Shown here piece after piece: positions 26,537-34,956 of a stretch of DNA of 64,000 nt. The position numbers and the translations under genes were made by a program. The DNA is from Planctomycetota bacterium. Lineage in GTDB: Bacteria; Planctomycetota; Phycisphaerae; UBA1845. Each line of letters begins with the position of its first letter. Within the stretch, counting starts at the first letter, position 1. Location: contig JACQXM010000015.1 in NCBI GenBank assembly GCA_016208685.1, positions 62,001-126,000 of the forward strand, in the 5' to 3' direction. The notes under the pieces were generated by a model that was given only the letters and a program-made list of their open reading frames with translations, searched no databases and was not told the DNA's origin.

Positions 26537-27175
26537 CTAAAGCCGGACGGACGGTCGCAGTGGGCGTCTGCCCGTCAGGCGCTCGTAGTCACCCCAGGTG
26601 TCGACGTCCCCGACCGCTTCAGCCCCTGTTTCTACCTCGTGGACCGGCAGATTCCCAGGTCGCAGCAGACCGTTGAGCCCACCGCGGAGAGCTTCGACGT
26701 GCGGTCGCAATGCCCAGGGGACAATCAGCGGGTGTCCGCGCTTGCCGGCATGGGTGGCCACGACCACGCGTTCGGGCGTGTGACGATAGGATCGTATGCA
26801 GTCACGGCAAGCGGCAATCGTAAGATGAGGCATGTCCGCGGGCACGACCAATACACCGTCGCCGCCATGCGGCGCAAAAAGTGCCCCGGCAGCCTTCCAT
26901 CCCACGCGCACGGAGTCGATCATCTCGCTACCGGCCCGGTTGTTGAGGGCGATGACGATGCGGGCGTCCTGTGGCAGAAGGAGGGCGGCAACGAGTTCAC
27001 TGCGCGTGACGACCACCACGCCGTCGGCACCGGCTCCCAACAGCGTGCGGGCGACGGTGGCGGCGATAGTCCCGCCCTCCAGGGGCAGGGTCTGCTTGGG
27101 CCAGCCCATGCGCCGACCGACGCCCGCGGCGGGCACCACGGCCCAGACGGCCGCTCTTGACGTAGCAGGAATCAT
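26537..27175 (-). CDS. mocA: Molybdenum cofactor cytidylyltransferase-like protein
   Basis: The 212-residue protein is a MobA-like nucleotidyltransferase of the MocA type. It begins VVPAAGVGRRMGWPKQTLPL, the NTP-binding signature, and contains VLVVPADMPHLT (metal-binding DMP motif) and RGHPLIVP, part of the active site. MocA converts molybdopterin into its cytosine dinucleotide form, as used by molybdenum hydroxylases. It overlaps the xdhC stop region by four bases (ATGA) and is the last gene of the molybdenum-hydroxylase operon. Its position beside the large subunit supports the MocA role over FrdB/MobA. Confidence 0.85.
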   Translation of the reverse strand: MIPATSRAAVWAVVPAAGVGRRMGWPKQTLPLEGGTIAATVARTLLGAGADGVVVVTRSELVAALLLPQDARIVIALNNRAGSEMIDSVRVGWKAAGALFAPHGGDGVLVVPADMPHLTIAACRDCIRSYRHTPERVVVATHAGKRGHPLIVPWALRPHVEALRGGLNGLLRPGNLPVHEVETGAEAVGDVDTWGDYERLTGRRPLRPSVRL

Positions 27176-28122
27176 GAGACCGCCTCCGGAGTGAGCGGCC
27201 CCTCGACCGCCGCAGGTGTCGCCCGGCGCCGCACCGCCGTGAGCTCCGCGGCGATACTCACCGCGATCTCCATGGCCGTCTTGGCGCCGATCGGCAGTCC
27301 GATCGGCGCGTGCACGCGCTGCAACAGATCGTCTGGGACTCCGGCGCTTCGCAGATCGTCGAAGATCACCGCCACCTTGCGCCGGCTGCCGATCATGCCG
27401 ACGTAGGCCGCGGGTGAACGTGCAACGACCTTCAGCGCCGCCTCATCGTGTTTGTGCCCGCGCGTGACGATGACCACGTAGGTGGCGGCGTCCACCGGCC
27501 AGGCGCGAAGCGTGCCCGCGATGTCGCCGACCACCGGGCACAGAGGGGCCGGGAAGCGATCACCATTAGCGTACTCAGACCGTTCGTCGATCACCCACAC
27601 CCGAAACCCGAGGCTGCTCGCCAGCGGAGCCAGGAGGCGACTGATGTGTCCGGCGCCGGCAATCAGCAGCTTGGGCGCCGCCTCCAGGTGAATTCGGTAA
27701 GCGCGGACTTCCCCCCGGTGCGCCGCCTGAAGGACGAGGGTCGTCGAATTCCCGCGCTGCAATTCCGTGAGCGCGGAGTGCAGTTCTTCGGCGTCGCTGG
27801 GACCGCTGAGCGTCTGTACCGCCAGTTCCATGGTGCCGCCGCAGATCATCCCATCGTCGTACCCGAAGTCGTGGTCCAGCGGGCAGGTGACGATTTCGCT
27901 GTGGTCCCGCAGCAGCAATTGGTGGGCGCTGCGGCGCACGGCCGCTTCCACGCAGCCGCCGCCCAGTGTCCCCGTCATGCGTCCTGATCCATCCACGCAC
28001 ACCACGGTTCCGGCGGGCTGCGGCGTGGAACCCCTCGTGGCCACGATGGCACAAAGGGCAATGCGCCGGCCGGACCGCGCTTCGGCAACCGCATGAGCAA
28101 GAATGTCCACGACCTCGTGCAT
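27172..28122 (-). CDS. xdhC: XdhC/CoxI-type molybdenum cofactor maturation factor
   Basis: XdhC-type proteins bind, sulfurate and insert the molybdenum cofactor into hydroxylases. The 316-residue protein has both halves: an N-terminal CoxI-like domain (ATRGSTPQPAGTVVCVDG, TGTLGGGCVEA, EIVTCPLDHDFGYDDG) and a C-terminal Rossmann domain (PKLLIAGAGHISRLLAP, YVVIVTRGHKHDE, GMIGSRRKVA, HAPIGLPIGAKT). GGGAG precedes the ATG. It lies 23 bases behind the large subunit gene and overlaps mocA, so the four genes form an operon with a shared task: making one molybdenum enzyme active. Confidence 0.92.
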   Translation of the reverse strand: MHEVVDILAHAVAEARSGRRIALCAIVATRGSTPQPAGTVVCVDGSGRMTGTLGGGCVEAAVRRSAHQLLLRDHSEIVTCPLDHDFGYDDGMICGGTMELAVQTLSGPSDAEELHSALTELQRGNSTTLVLQAAHRGEVRAYRIHLEAAPKLLIAGAGHISRLLAPLASSLGFRVWVIDERSEYANGDRFPAPLCPVVGDIAGTLRAWPVDAATYVVIVTRGHKHDEAALKVVARSPAAYVGMIGSRRKVAVIFDDLRSAGVPDDLLQRVHAPIGLPIGAKTAMEIAVSIAAELTAVRRRATPAAVEGPLTPEAVS

Positions 28123-28145
28123 CGGCTCCCGTCAAGCCCGCGCTT

Positions 28146-31070
28146 CTACGTCCGGGCCAATGCCGCGGCCGGGGCCTCCGGTCCCCGCTGCGGTTCCCGC
28201 GATTTCAGAGCGCGGAGGATCTTTTCCGGGGTAATCGGCAGGTCCTTGATCCACACTCCGGTGGCGTTGGCGATGGCGTGGGCCACGGCCCCCAGCACCG
28301 GCAGCGTGCTGCCCTCGCCGATCTCCTTGGCACCGAAGGGACCCCGTTCCTCATAGGACTCCACCAGACCACTGAAGATATCGGGGGCGTCCTTGATGGT
28401 CATCATCAGATAGCCGTGCAGGTTGGGGTTGAGGATTCTCCCCTGCTCGTCGAACTGCACATCCTCGAAAATGGTCTCACTGGCGCCCATGACAATGGCA
28501 CCCTCGACCTGCCCATGGACCGCCATGGGATTGATGGGCGTGCCGCAGTCGTGGTAATCCGTGAAGCGCTCGATGCGCACTTTCCCTGTTTCCAGGTCGA
28601 CCGCCACTTCGCACACGGCACTGCCGAACGAGTACGCCGGGCTGGTGCCCACCGTGCCTCCCTTGAAATCGCCGCCCAGTCCGTCGGGAGGTTTGTAACA
28701 GCCGGTGCCCACCAGCGGGCCGTTGGCATTGAAGTACTTCCGTGCCGCCTCCTCCCAGGGGACGCTTCGGCCGGATCGCTGGTCCCACATCCTGGCATCG
28801 CGGGCCGCGACGTCCGCCTCATCGCACTGCAACAGAGCCGCGGCGAAAGGGCGCATTTTTTCCACGACCGCGTACCCGGCTCGGGCCACCGCGTGTCCCG
28901 CCATGAGGGTCACGCGCGAAGAGTAGGCGCCGAGATCGAGCGGCGAAATATCGCTGTCCTCGCTGCGCATGCGGATGCGCGCGGGGGGGATGCCCAGCGC
29001 CTCGGCACACATCTGCGTGAGTACCGTGTCACTGCCCTGTCCGATCTCCGCCGCCCCGATCATGAGCACCACGGCCATGCCGTCCTCGCTGACCTTGGCC
29101 ACGGCGTTGGCATGAGGAAAGATCGACCTCTTCTGGAACGGTTCTTTTCCTTTTTCGTGGGAGAGCTGCACCTGGCCGCGGTAAATACAATATCCGGCGC
29201 CGGACACAAAACCGCCGCAGCCCACGCCGATGCCTTTGCCCCGCGGGAGCTTGCCGTATTTCCCGTCCCAGCCGGACTTCTCGCAGACCGCCTCCAGCGT
29301 GGCGCGGAACTCGCAGCTTCCAATGTCCATGTCATTGACCGTGCGTGTGTGGGGAGCCATGGCATTGCGCCGGCGAATTTCGATGGGATCGATGCCCAGG
29401 TCATCGGCGATCATGCTTAACAGACACTCGAACGCGAAGCGCGGCTGGGGCACGCCGTGACCGCGCATGGCCCCGCATGCCGGTTTGTTGGTCATCACCC
29501 GGTACCCGTCGTAGCGATAGTTGGGAATGTGGTAGAGGGTGGGAATAACACTGCCGGCGTAGTAGGCGGTGGCCACGCCGAAGGAGGAGTAAGCACCGCC
29601 GTCCAGGTGAATCTCGCTCTTGAAGGCCTGGATGCGGCCTTCACGGTCCACGCCCAGTTTGAAACGCATGTGCTGCCTGTGCCGGCCCCGGCCGTGGTGG
29701 AACATCTCTTCCCGCGAATAGACCATTTTGACGGGCCGCCCCGTGCGGCGACTGAGAATGGCGGCGCACAGGTCCAGCGGCGTGGTCTCCGCCTTTCCAC
29801 CGAACCCCCCGCCGACGGCGGGTCGAATGACGCGAATCTTACCCAGCGGCATGTGGAAGACATGCGCCATCATGTACTGCACATAATGGGGTACTTGCGT
29901 GGACGTATAGAGTACCAGTGTTCCATCGTGTTCCCAGTAGGCAATGGCGGCGTGCGGCTCGAGGGGCGACTGATAGATGGTATTTCCCGTGAACTCCTCT
30001 TCGCGGACGTAATGCGAGGCGGCAAAACCCGCCTCAATCTCCCCGAAACTCTGCTCCACGTGGGTGTTGATGTTGCGGGGGTAGCGATCATGGAGCAGCG
30101 GAGCCCCTTCCTGTACCGCCTGATAGGCGTCCAGGACCACGGGCAGTTCTTCGTAGTCCACCTGAATGCAGGCGATAGCCCGCTCAGCCGTCCGTTCGTC
30201 GACGGCCACCACGGCGGCCACTTCGTCGCCGACGTGCCGTACCTTGTCCTTGGCGAGCACATGCTCGTCGTAGCGGGCGGGCGAGACTCCGTACTGCGTA
30301 TCGGGGACGTCGGCGCCGGTAATGACATCGACGACGCCGGGGAGGGCGGCGGCCCGGGACACGTCGATCCGCCGGACGCGCCCGTGGGCGATGGGCGAGC
30401 CGAGGATCTTGCCGTGCAGCATGTTGGGTAGCGCGATGTCGGCGGTGTACAGCGCGCGGCCGGTAGCCTTGTCTGCGGCGTCGACGCGGGGCATCGAAAC
30501 GCCCACGGCGGCGAAGGGCTTCCCCCCCGGATCGCGGTAGGGCGCGCGACCGTTTCCCTGCCCGTCACGCTCGTCGTGCGCCGTCCTGTCGCCGCAGGTG
30601 CCGTCCCCGCGGTAGTTTTCGCAACGGCTGACGGCACGGACGATTCCGGCATAGCCGGTGCAGCGGCATAGGTTTCCGGCGAGGGCCTCTTTGATCTCCT
30701 CCACCTGGGGCGCGGGGTTCTCGCGCAACAGCGCCGTGCCCGCCAGAATCATGCCGGGCGTGCAGTAGCCGCATTGAATCGCCCCTTCGTGGATGAAGGC
30801 TTCTTGCAGAGGGGTCAGTTTGCCGTTCCGGCTCAATCCCTCGATGGTGGTAATGGAGCGGCCCGCCGATTCGGCCGCCAACAACAGGCAACTGTTCATC
30901 GGCTCCCCGTCCACCAGCACTGTGCAGACACCGCAGTCGCCGACGTTGCAGCCCTTCTTCGTGCCCGTCAGGCCGAGTTTGTCGCGAAGGACTTCCAGTA
31001 GTGTCGCTCCCGCGTCCACCGCGAGGGTGTAATCGTGTCCGTTGACCCGCAGGGTTCGAAGGCTGGTCAT
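28146..31070 (-). CDS. Molybdenum hydroxylase, fused [2Fe-2S] and molybdopterin subunits
   Basis: The 974-residue protein fuses the iron-sulfur and molybdenum subunits of a xanthine-dehydrogenase-family enzyme. Residues 1-165 hold two [2Fe-2S] clusters (KKGCNVGDCGVCTV and QCGYCTPG...LCRCTGY). The rest is the hammerhead and molybdenum domain with GGGFGGKAE, CGAMRGHGVPQPRFA and the catalytic-glutamate motif FGAKEIGEGS. The RGHG variant and the closing half look closer to 4-hydroxybenzoyl-CoA reductase (HcrA)-type enzymes than to classical xanthine dehydrogenases, which usually have RGFG. Next to a benzoyl-CoA operon, an aromatic-CoA substrate is plausible; this is inferred. It overlaps the FAD-subunit gene by ATGA. 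Confidence 0.88.
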   Translation of the reverse strand: MTSLRTLRVNGHDYTLAVDAGATLLEVLRDKLGLTGTKKGCNVGDCGVCTVLVDGEPMNSCLLLAAESAGRSITTIEGLSRNGKLTPLQEAFIHEGAIQCGYCTPGMILAGTALLRENPAPQVEEIKEALAGNLCRCTGYAGIVRAVSRCENYRGDGTCGDRTAHDERDGQGNGRAPYRDPGGKPFAAVGVSMPRVDAADKATGRALYTADIALPNMLHGKILGSPIAHGRVRRIDVSRAAALPGVVDVITGADVPDTQYGVSPARYDEHVLAKDKVRHVGDEVAAVVAVDERTAERAIACIQVDYEELPVVLDAYQAVQEGAPLLHDRYPRNINTHVEQSFGEIEAGFAASHYVREEEFTGNTIYQSPLEPHAAIAYWEHDGTLVLYTSTQVPHYVQYMMAHVFHMPLGKIRVIRPAVGGGFGGKAETTPLDLCAAILSRRTGRPVKMVYSREEMFHHGRGRHRQHMRFKLGVDREGRIQAFKSEIHLDGGAYSSFGVATAYYAGSVIPTLYHIPNYRYDGYRVMTNKPACGAMRGHGVPQPRFAFECLLSMIADDLGIDPIEIRRRNAMAPHTRTVNDMDIGSCEFRATLEAVCEKSGWDGKYGKLPRGKGIGVGCGGFVSGAGYCIYRGQVQLSHEKGKEPFQKRSIFPHANAVAKVSEDGMAVVLMIGAAEIGQGSDTVLTQMCAEALGIPPARIRMRSEDSDISPLDLGAYSSRVTLMAGHAVARAGYAVVEKMRPFAAALLQCDEADVAARDARMWDQRSGRSVPWEEAARKYFNANGPLVGTGCYKPPDGLGGDFKGGTVGTSPAYSFGSAVCEVAVDLETGKVRIERFTDYHDCGTPINPMAVHGQVEGAIVMGASETIFEDVQFDEQGRILNPNLHGYLMMTIKDAPDIFSGLVESYEERGPFGAKEIGEGSTLPVLGAVAHAIANATGVWIKDLPITPEKILRALKSREPQRGPEAPAAALART

Positions 31071-31947
31071 GACGTTGCCTCTCTTGCGCGCCGAAGCGCA
31101 GTGTCCAGGGCGCGTCGCGTCAGCACGCCGACGAGCCGGCGGCGAAACTCGGCGGACCCGCGTACGTCGGAGATGGGGCGCGCGGCCAGTTCCGCCGCCG
31201 CAGCGGCCTTTTCAAACAGCGGTTCATCCGGGCGATGGCCGACGAGCACCTCCCGTGCCAGCTCCACCGTCTGCGGCACCGGCGCCACCGCGCCCAGCGT
31301 CAGGCGGGCATCCGCGATGCGCCCTTCGCCATCGAGCCGGAGTCCGGCCGCCGCCGCGGCAACGGCGATGGCATTGCCCTCCCGCAGCGCGAAGCGCGCG
31401 TACGCGGCACCGAAGCCGGCCGGCATGGGCGGCACGATCACCGCGGTGAGAATCTCGTCGCTCTCCATCGTCGTGCGGCGCGGGCCCAGGAAAAACTGCG
31501 GAAGCGGAAGGCGGCGTTCCCCGCGCGGCGACCAGGCGACGACCTCGGCTCCCAGCACCGTGAGGATGGGCGGCAGGTCGGCACAGGGGACGGCGCAGGC
31601 GAGGTTGCCACCCACGGTGGCCATGTTGCGTATCTGCGGGGCGGCCATCTGACCCGTGGCGTCGCGCAACGGCGCGCAGCGCTCGCGCACCAAGTTCGAG
31701 TGATGCAGCCGCGTGATGCTGGTCAGGGCGCCGATCCGCAACCCTTCGGCGGTGGCCCACACCCCGCGCAGCGAGCCGATCCGGGAGATGGACACCAGGT
31801 GCTGCGTGTTTGCCCGGCCGGTCTTAAGGTCCACGAGCAGGTCCGTGCCCCCGGCCAGGACGCGGGCGCGCGGCGCGTACCGGGTCAGCAGCGCGGACGC
31901 ATCCTCCAGCGTCACGCAGGCGTGCATCTCCACTTCTGGCACGTGCA
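31067..31947 (-). CDS. Molybdenum hydroxylase FAD-binding subunit
   Basis: The product is about 293 residues with the two-part FAD-binding fold of CoxM/XdhB: ARVLAGGTDLLVDLKTG near the start, APQIRNMATVGGNLACAVPC around residue 105, and the C-terminal CO-dehydrogenase flavoprotein domain (DARLTLGAVAPVPQTVE). HcrB of 4-hydroxybenzoyl-CoA reductase carries an extra [4Fe-4S] loop after GGNL; here the region reads ACAVPCADLPP with no such loop, so it is not a classical HcrB. I chose the ATG at 31947 with AAGGA upstream. It is followed by the fused large subunit, and the TetR gene precedes it by about 150 bases. Confidence 0.9.
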
Positions 31948-32097
31948 TTTTGATTGTTCCTTCCGACTGTCCTGTGCCGACGCGCGATGGCGGTCGTTGC
32001 CGCCCCCGACTGGCGGCAAGCTGCGGCGAGCCGCGCACCGCGCCCCGCCGTTGCGTTCCGCATGGATCGCAGCGCGGCGTGGGCGGCGGGCATCCGC

Positions 32098-32802
32098 TCA
32101 CGTCGAGCGCCCCGTGCCCGTCGCACCCTCCCCCAGTTCCGTTCCGGCCCCCAGCACGCCGTGCATAAACTGGGCGGTGATCTGCCGGGCGACGGCGTGC
32201 GGCGACTTGCCCCGCTTGGGGTCGTACCAGCGATAAAGCCAGTTCAGGGTGCCAAACAGCGACATGGTGGCCACGTGCATATCCAGCTCCGCATCCGGCG
32301 CCAGCTTGTCCATCAGGCGCTCGAGGACCCCGCGGGCGAGCTGGTAGTACTCCCGCCGCACGCGCAGAATGTCGTCGTAGGCGGCCCCGCCCAGCGAATC
32401 CAGCTCGTGGGAGCACACTTTCAGGGCCGGCATGTTGGCGACGAAGTAGTTCACGTGCGTGCGCACCATCACGCAAAGCTGCTCCACGGGGTCGGTGATG
32501 CCGCTGAGGGTCTCCCGCACCTTGGTGAGCAGCGAGTTGAAGGTGCGGAACTGGATGAGGAACAGCACCCGCTCCTTGCTGTCCACGTAATGATACACCC
32601 CCGCCAGACTTACTCTGGCGGCCTTGGTGACCATGCGCATCGAGGCCCGTTCGTAGCCGACCTGGGCAAACACCTGGGTTGCCGCTTCGAGGATGTGCGT
32701 CAGCCGGTCCTCGTAACTTTCTTTGGCGTCGGTGGTTACGGCAGCGCGGCGAGCCTCGGAAGCGAACACTTGTTCTGGTTTTCTGCTTATCATATCGGAC
32801 AC
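32098..32802 (-). CDS. TetR-family regulator
   Basis: The protein has 234 residues from a GTG at 32802 (ATG at 32793 is the alternative). The N-terminal 50 residues after a short tail are the TetR DNA-binding region: RLTHILEAATQVFAQVGYER, then SMRMVTKAARVSLAGVYHYV as the recognition helix, and DSKERVLF. The C-terminal part is an unassigned ligand-binding core (DPVEQLCVMVRTHVNYFVA). It heads the molybdenum-hydroxylase operon and faces the benzoyl-CoA operon across a 150-base region with two related palindromes. It is therefore the best candidate for controlling both, with an aromatic acid or its CoA ester as effector (inferred). Confidence 0.9.
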   Translation of the reverse strand: MSDMISRKPEQVFASEARRAAVTTDAKESYEDRLTHILEAATQVFAQVGYERASMRMVTKAARVSLAGVYHYVDSKERVLFLIQFRTFNSLLTKVRETLSGITDPVEQLCVMVRTHVNYFVANMPALKVCSHELDSLGGAAYDDILRVRREYYQLARGVLERLMDKLAPDAELDMHVATMSLFGTLNWLYRWYDPKRGKSPHAVARQITAQFMHGVLGAGTELGEGATGTGRST

Positions 32803-32817
32803 ATTCCCGATAGTGGT

Positions 32818-32834
32818 ACGAGCGTTCGTTAGTC
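32818..32834. promoter_or_regulatory. Operator-like half site in front of the TetR gene
   Basis: ACGAGCGTTCGTTAG at 32818-32832 matches 10 of 11 bases of the core GAACGTTCGTT in the perfect palindrome at 32931-32948. It lies 16 bases from the TetR start, between that start and a TTGACA box on the minus strand, so binding here would repress TetR. Confidence 0.45.
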
Positions 32835-32858
32835 TAGTCTGCCCGCATACTACCACTC

Positions 32859-32864
32859 TGTCAA
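32859..32864 (-). promoter_or_regulatory. -35 box for the TetR/molybdenum operon
   Basis: On the minus strand TTGACA lies at 32864-32859. The hexamer 17 bases downstream is CAGACT, a poor -10, so only the -35 box is clear. Paired with the plus-strand TTGACA at 32885 it makes two back-to-back promoters. Confidence 0.35.
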
Positions 32865-32884
32865 GGAAAAAAGCAAAAAAGTCC

Positions 32885-32913
32885 TTGACATGGTCCCGCC
32901 GGCGGCGCATGAT
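32885..32913 (+). promoter_or_regulatory. Promoter of the benzoyl-CoA operon
   Basis: A perfect TTGACA at 32885-32890 is followed, 17 bases later, by CATGAT at 32908-32913 (four of six). The start site would fall near 32920, just before the palindrome at 32931-32948, so a protein bound to the palindrome would block the polymerase. Confidence 0.55.
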
Positions 32914-32930
32914 TGGCTTAGGTTTTACCG

Positions 32931-32948
32931 ATCGAACGTTCGTTCGAT
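32931..32948. promoter_or_regulatory. 18-bp palindromic operator candidate
   Basis: ATCGAACG TT CGTTCGAT is an uninterrupted inverted repeat with eight-base arms and a TT centre. Size and position, between the promoter and the first codon of the operon, fit a TetR-family dimer site. Confidence 0.65.
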
Positions 32949-32970
32949 AATGAACAGGAGCGCGCCGCCG

Positions 32971-34098
32971 ATGAGCCCCTTCAAAACCGCCGCCTGCAAA
33001 ACGCCCTCGGGGGAAATCGCCTACGCCAAAGAGGGGTGGATCGCCCGCATCACGCTGCAACGCCCCCAGAGCTACAACGCCTACAGCACGGTCTCGCTGC
33101 AGGAGCTGGCCGCGGCGTTCCAGGATGCCTCGTGGGACGACCAAGTCGCCGTCGTGGTCTTCACCGGCGCGGGAGAACGGGCGTTCTGCACCGGCGGCGA
33201 CGTCAAGGAGTACCAGGAATCGTACACCCAGCGGCCGCGCGACTACTGGAAATACATGTGCTGCTTCAAGCAGTACCTCGAGTCCATCATCAACTGCGGC
33301 AAGCCCGTCGTCGCGCGGATTAACGGCATGGCCGTCGGCGGCGGCAACGAGAGCCAGCTCGCCTGCGACCTGGCGATCATGGGTGAGCACGCCTTCCTCG
33401 GGCAGGTGGGAACCAACGTCGGCTCGGTCGCCTGTGGGGGCTCGACACAGTGGCTCCCCCTGCATGTCGGCGATCGTCGGGCACGCGGCGTGCTACTGCT
33501 CAACCAGCGCTATCCGGCGTTTACCTCGCTCGCCATGGGCCTGGTGAACGCCGTGGTACCCACGGTGAAGGGTCCGGACGGCTCGTTCATCACCCGCTTC
33601 GCCGAGGGCCGCAAGTACCTGGCGGACTGGAACACCGATCCGTGGGATTCGCCGTTTGAACGGCGCGCTACGGCGGGCGAGATCAAGAAGGCGCTGGATC
33701 GCAAGGAGGGGTATTCGATCGACCTTTCGGCGCTGGACGAAGCGGTGGCCGACGTCAGCGAGCAACTGGTGCACAAGTTCGCGGAGTGCACGCGCTACAC
33801 CAAGGCGCAGGTGAACTTCTGGAAGGAGCTTTCGTGGCATGCCACGGCCGGGCACGCCCGGGACTGGCTGGCGATTCACTACACCAGCCTGGAGCCCTAC
33901 GAGGGCATGACCGCGTTCGTGGAAAAACGCAAGGCGGACTATCTGGGCATGCGGCGACGGGCGGCGTCGGGAGGGTCCAGCGAGTTTCTCTGGGGCCCTT
34001 ACTCGAAGGCGTGCCCGGCGTGCGGCGCCAAGGGAATTCCCGCGATGTTCGAGTTCTGCGGGCAGTGCGGCGCCAGCCTGATCTCCTGCGGCGCGTAG
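32971..34098 (+). CDS. oah: 6-oxocyclohex-1-ene-1-carbonyl-CoA hydrolase (ring-opening enzyme)
   Basis: Oah/BzdY/BamA adds water to 6-oxocyclohex-1-ene-1-carbonyl-CoA and cleaves the ring to 3-hydroxypimelyl-CoA. It is the usual marker of anaerobic benzoyl-CoA degradation. The roughly 375-residue protein keeps the family's crotonase features: VVFTGAGERAFCTGGDVKEY (oxyanion hole), CDKP-like CGKPVVARINGMAVGGGNE, and LACDLAIMGEHAFLGQVG, plus IDLSALDEAV and the AWLA-like RDWLAIHYTSLEPYEGM that BamA sequences share. Unusually, the C-terminus ends in a zinc ribbon with Cys348, 351, 363 and 366. AGGAG ten bases before the ATG at 32971 sets the start; an ATG at 32950 lacks a ribosome site. It is the first gene of the operon. 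Confidence 0.85.
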   Translation: MSPFKTAACKTPSGEIAYAKEGWIARITLQRPQSYNAYSTVSLQELAAAFQDASWDDQVAVVVFTGAGERAFCTGGDVKEYQESYTQRPRDYWKYMCCFKQYLESIINCGKPVVARINGMAVGGGNESQLACDLAIMGEHAFLGQVGTNVGSVACGGSTQWLPLHVGDRRARGVLLLNQRYPAFTSLAMGLVNAVVPTVKGPDGSFITRFAEGRKYLADWNTDPWDSPFERRATAGEIKKALDRKEGYSIDLSALDEAVADVSEQLVHKFAECTRYTKAQVNFWKELSWHATAGHARDWLAIHYTSLEPYEGMTAFVEKRKADYLGMRRRAASGGSSEFLWGPYSKACPACGAKGIPAMFEFCGQCGASLISCGA

Positions 34099-34215
34099 TC
34101 CGAAGCGGCGGAGTACGGCGGATAACGGCCCCGTTCGCCGCCCGGTCGGGGTCGGCCCGGCGGGCGTGCGGCGCGGCTGATGGGTATGACGGCTTGCGTG
34201 CGTTCGGGAGACGCC

Positions 34216-34956
34216 ATGCAGACACCGCGGCGGGCGCTGGTGACGGGTGCGGCGCGCGGCATCGGGCGGGCGATCGCCGACGCCCTGGTGCGCGACGGAT
34301 GTGACGTCGCGGTCGTGGACCGTGCTTTCCACGGCGAGTCGGACGCCGCCCTGGAGCGGGCTGCGGCACCCGGGCGCCGAACCTGGCGCCAGGTCGCGGA
34401 CGTGCGCAGCGCCGGCGAAGTGGCCCAGACCGTGGAGGCAGTTGCCGCGCAGTGGGGCGGCATCGACATCCTGGTCAACAATGCCGGCATCGCCCGCGAC
34501 CAGGTCATCTGGAAAATGACCGACGAGCAGTGGCACGACGTGGTGGAGACGAACTTGACCGGCACCTTCCATTGCTGCCGCGCCGTGCTGCCGCTGATGC
34601 GGAAAGGCGGATGGGGTGCCATCGTGAACGTCTCGAGCATCAACGGCCTGCGCGGCAAGTTCGGCCAGACCAACTACGCCGCGGCAAAGGCGGGGATCAT
34701 CGGGCTGACCAAGTCGCTCGCCAAGGAGGCGGCACGATTCAACATCACCGTCAACGCCGTGGCCCCGGGTTTCATCGACACCGCGATCACGCAGGCCATG
34801 CCGGAAGAGGCGCGCCGCGAGGCGCTACAGGAAGTGCTGCTCGGCCGGCCGGGGCGGGTGGAGGACGTGGCCGAGGCGGTGGCCTTCCTGTGCAGCGACC
34901 GGGCACGGTTCATCACCGGTGAGGTGATGCGCGTCGACGGAGGGCAGTACATATGA
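34216..34956 (+). CDS. Short-chain dehydrogenase (FabG-like)
   Basis: The 246-residue SDR has the classical set: VTGAARGIGRAIADAL for NAD(P), DILVNNAGIARD, VNVSSINGLRGKF with the catalytic serine, and YAAAKAGIIGLTKSLA with Tyr and Lys. The closest general match is 3-oxoacyl-ACP/CoA reductase (FabG, PhaB). Standard Bzd clusters do not need it. It may oxidise 3-hydroxypimelyl-CoA, backing up the HAD fusion downstream, or reduce a 3-oxoacyl-CoA. GGGAG lies five bases before the ATG. The stop overlaps the dch start (ATGA), so the two are coupled. Confidence 0.85.
   Translation: MQTPRRALVTGAARGIGRAIADALVRDGCDVAVVDRAFHGESDAALERAAAPGRRTWRQVADVRSAGEVAQTVEAVAAQWGGIDILVNNAGIARDQVIWKMTDEQWHDVVETNLTGTFHCCRAVLPLMRKGGWGAIVNVSSINGLRGKFGQTNYAAAKAGIIGLTKSLAKEAARFNITVNAVAPGFIDTAITQAMPEEARREALQEVLLGRPGRVEDVAEAVAFLCSDRARFITGEVMRVDGGQYI

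Noticed and set aside
31067-31947. HcrB of 4-hydroxybenzoyl-CoA reductase
   Set aside because: The loop that carries the extra [4Fe-4S] cluster is missing, so the classical assignment does not hold.
32794-33465. N-terminal extension of the TetR frame across the Oah gene
   Set aside because: The frame stays open by chance on the antisense strand; the TetR domain begins at the start chosen.
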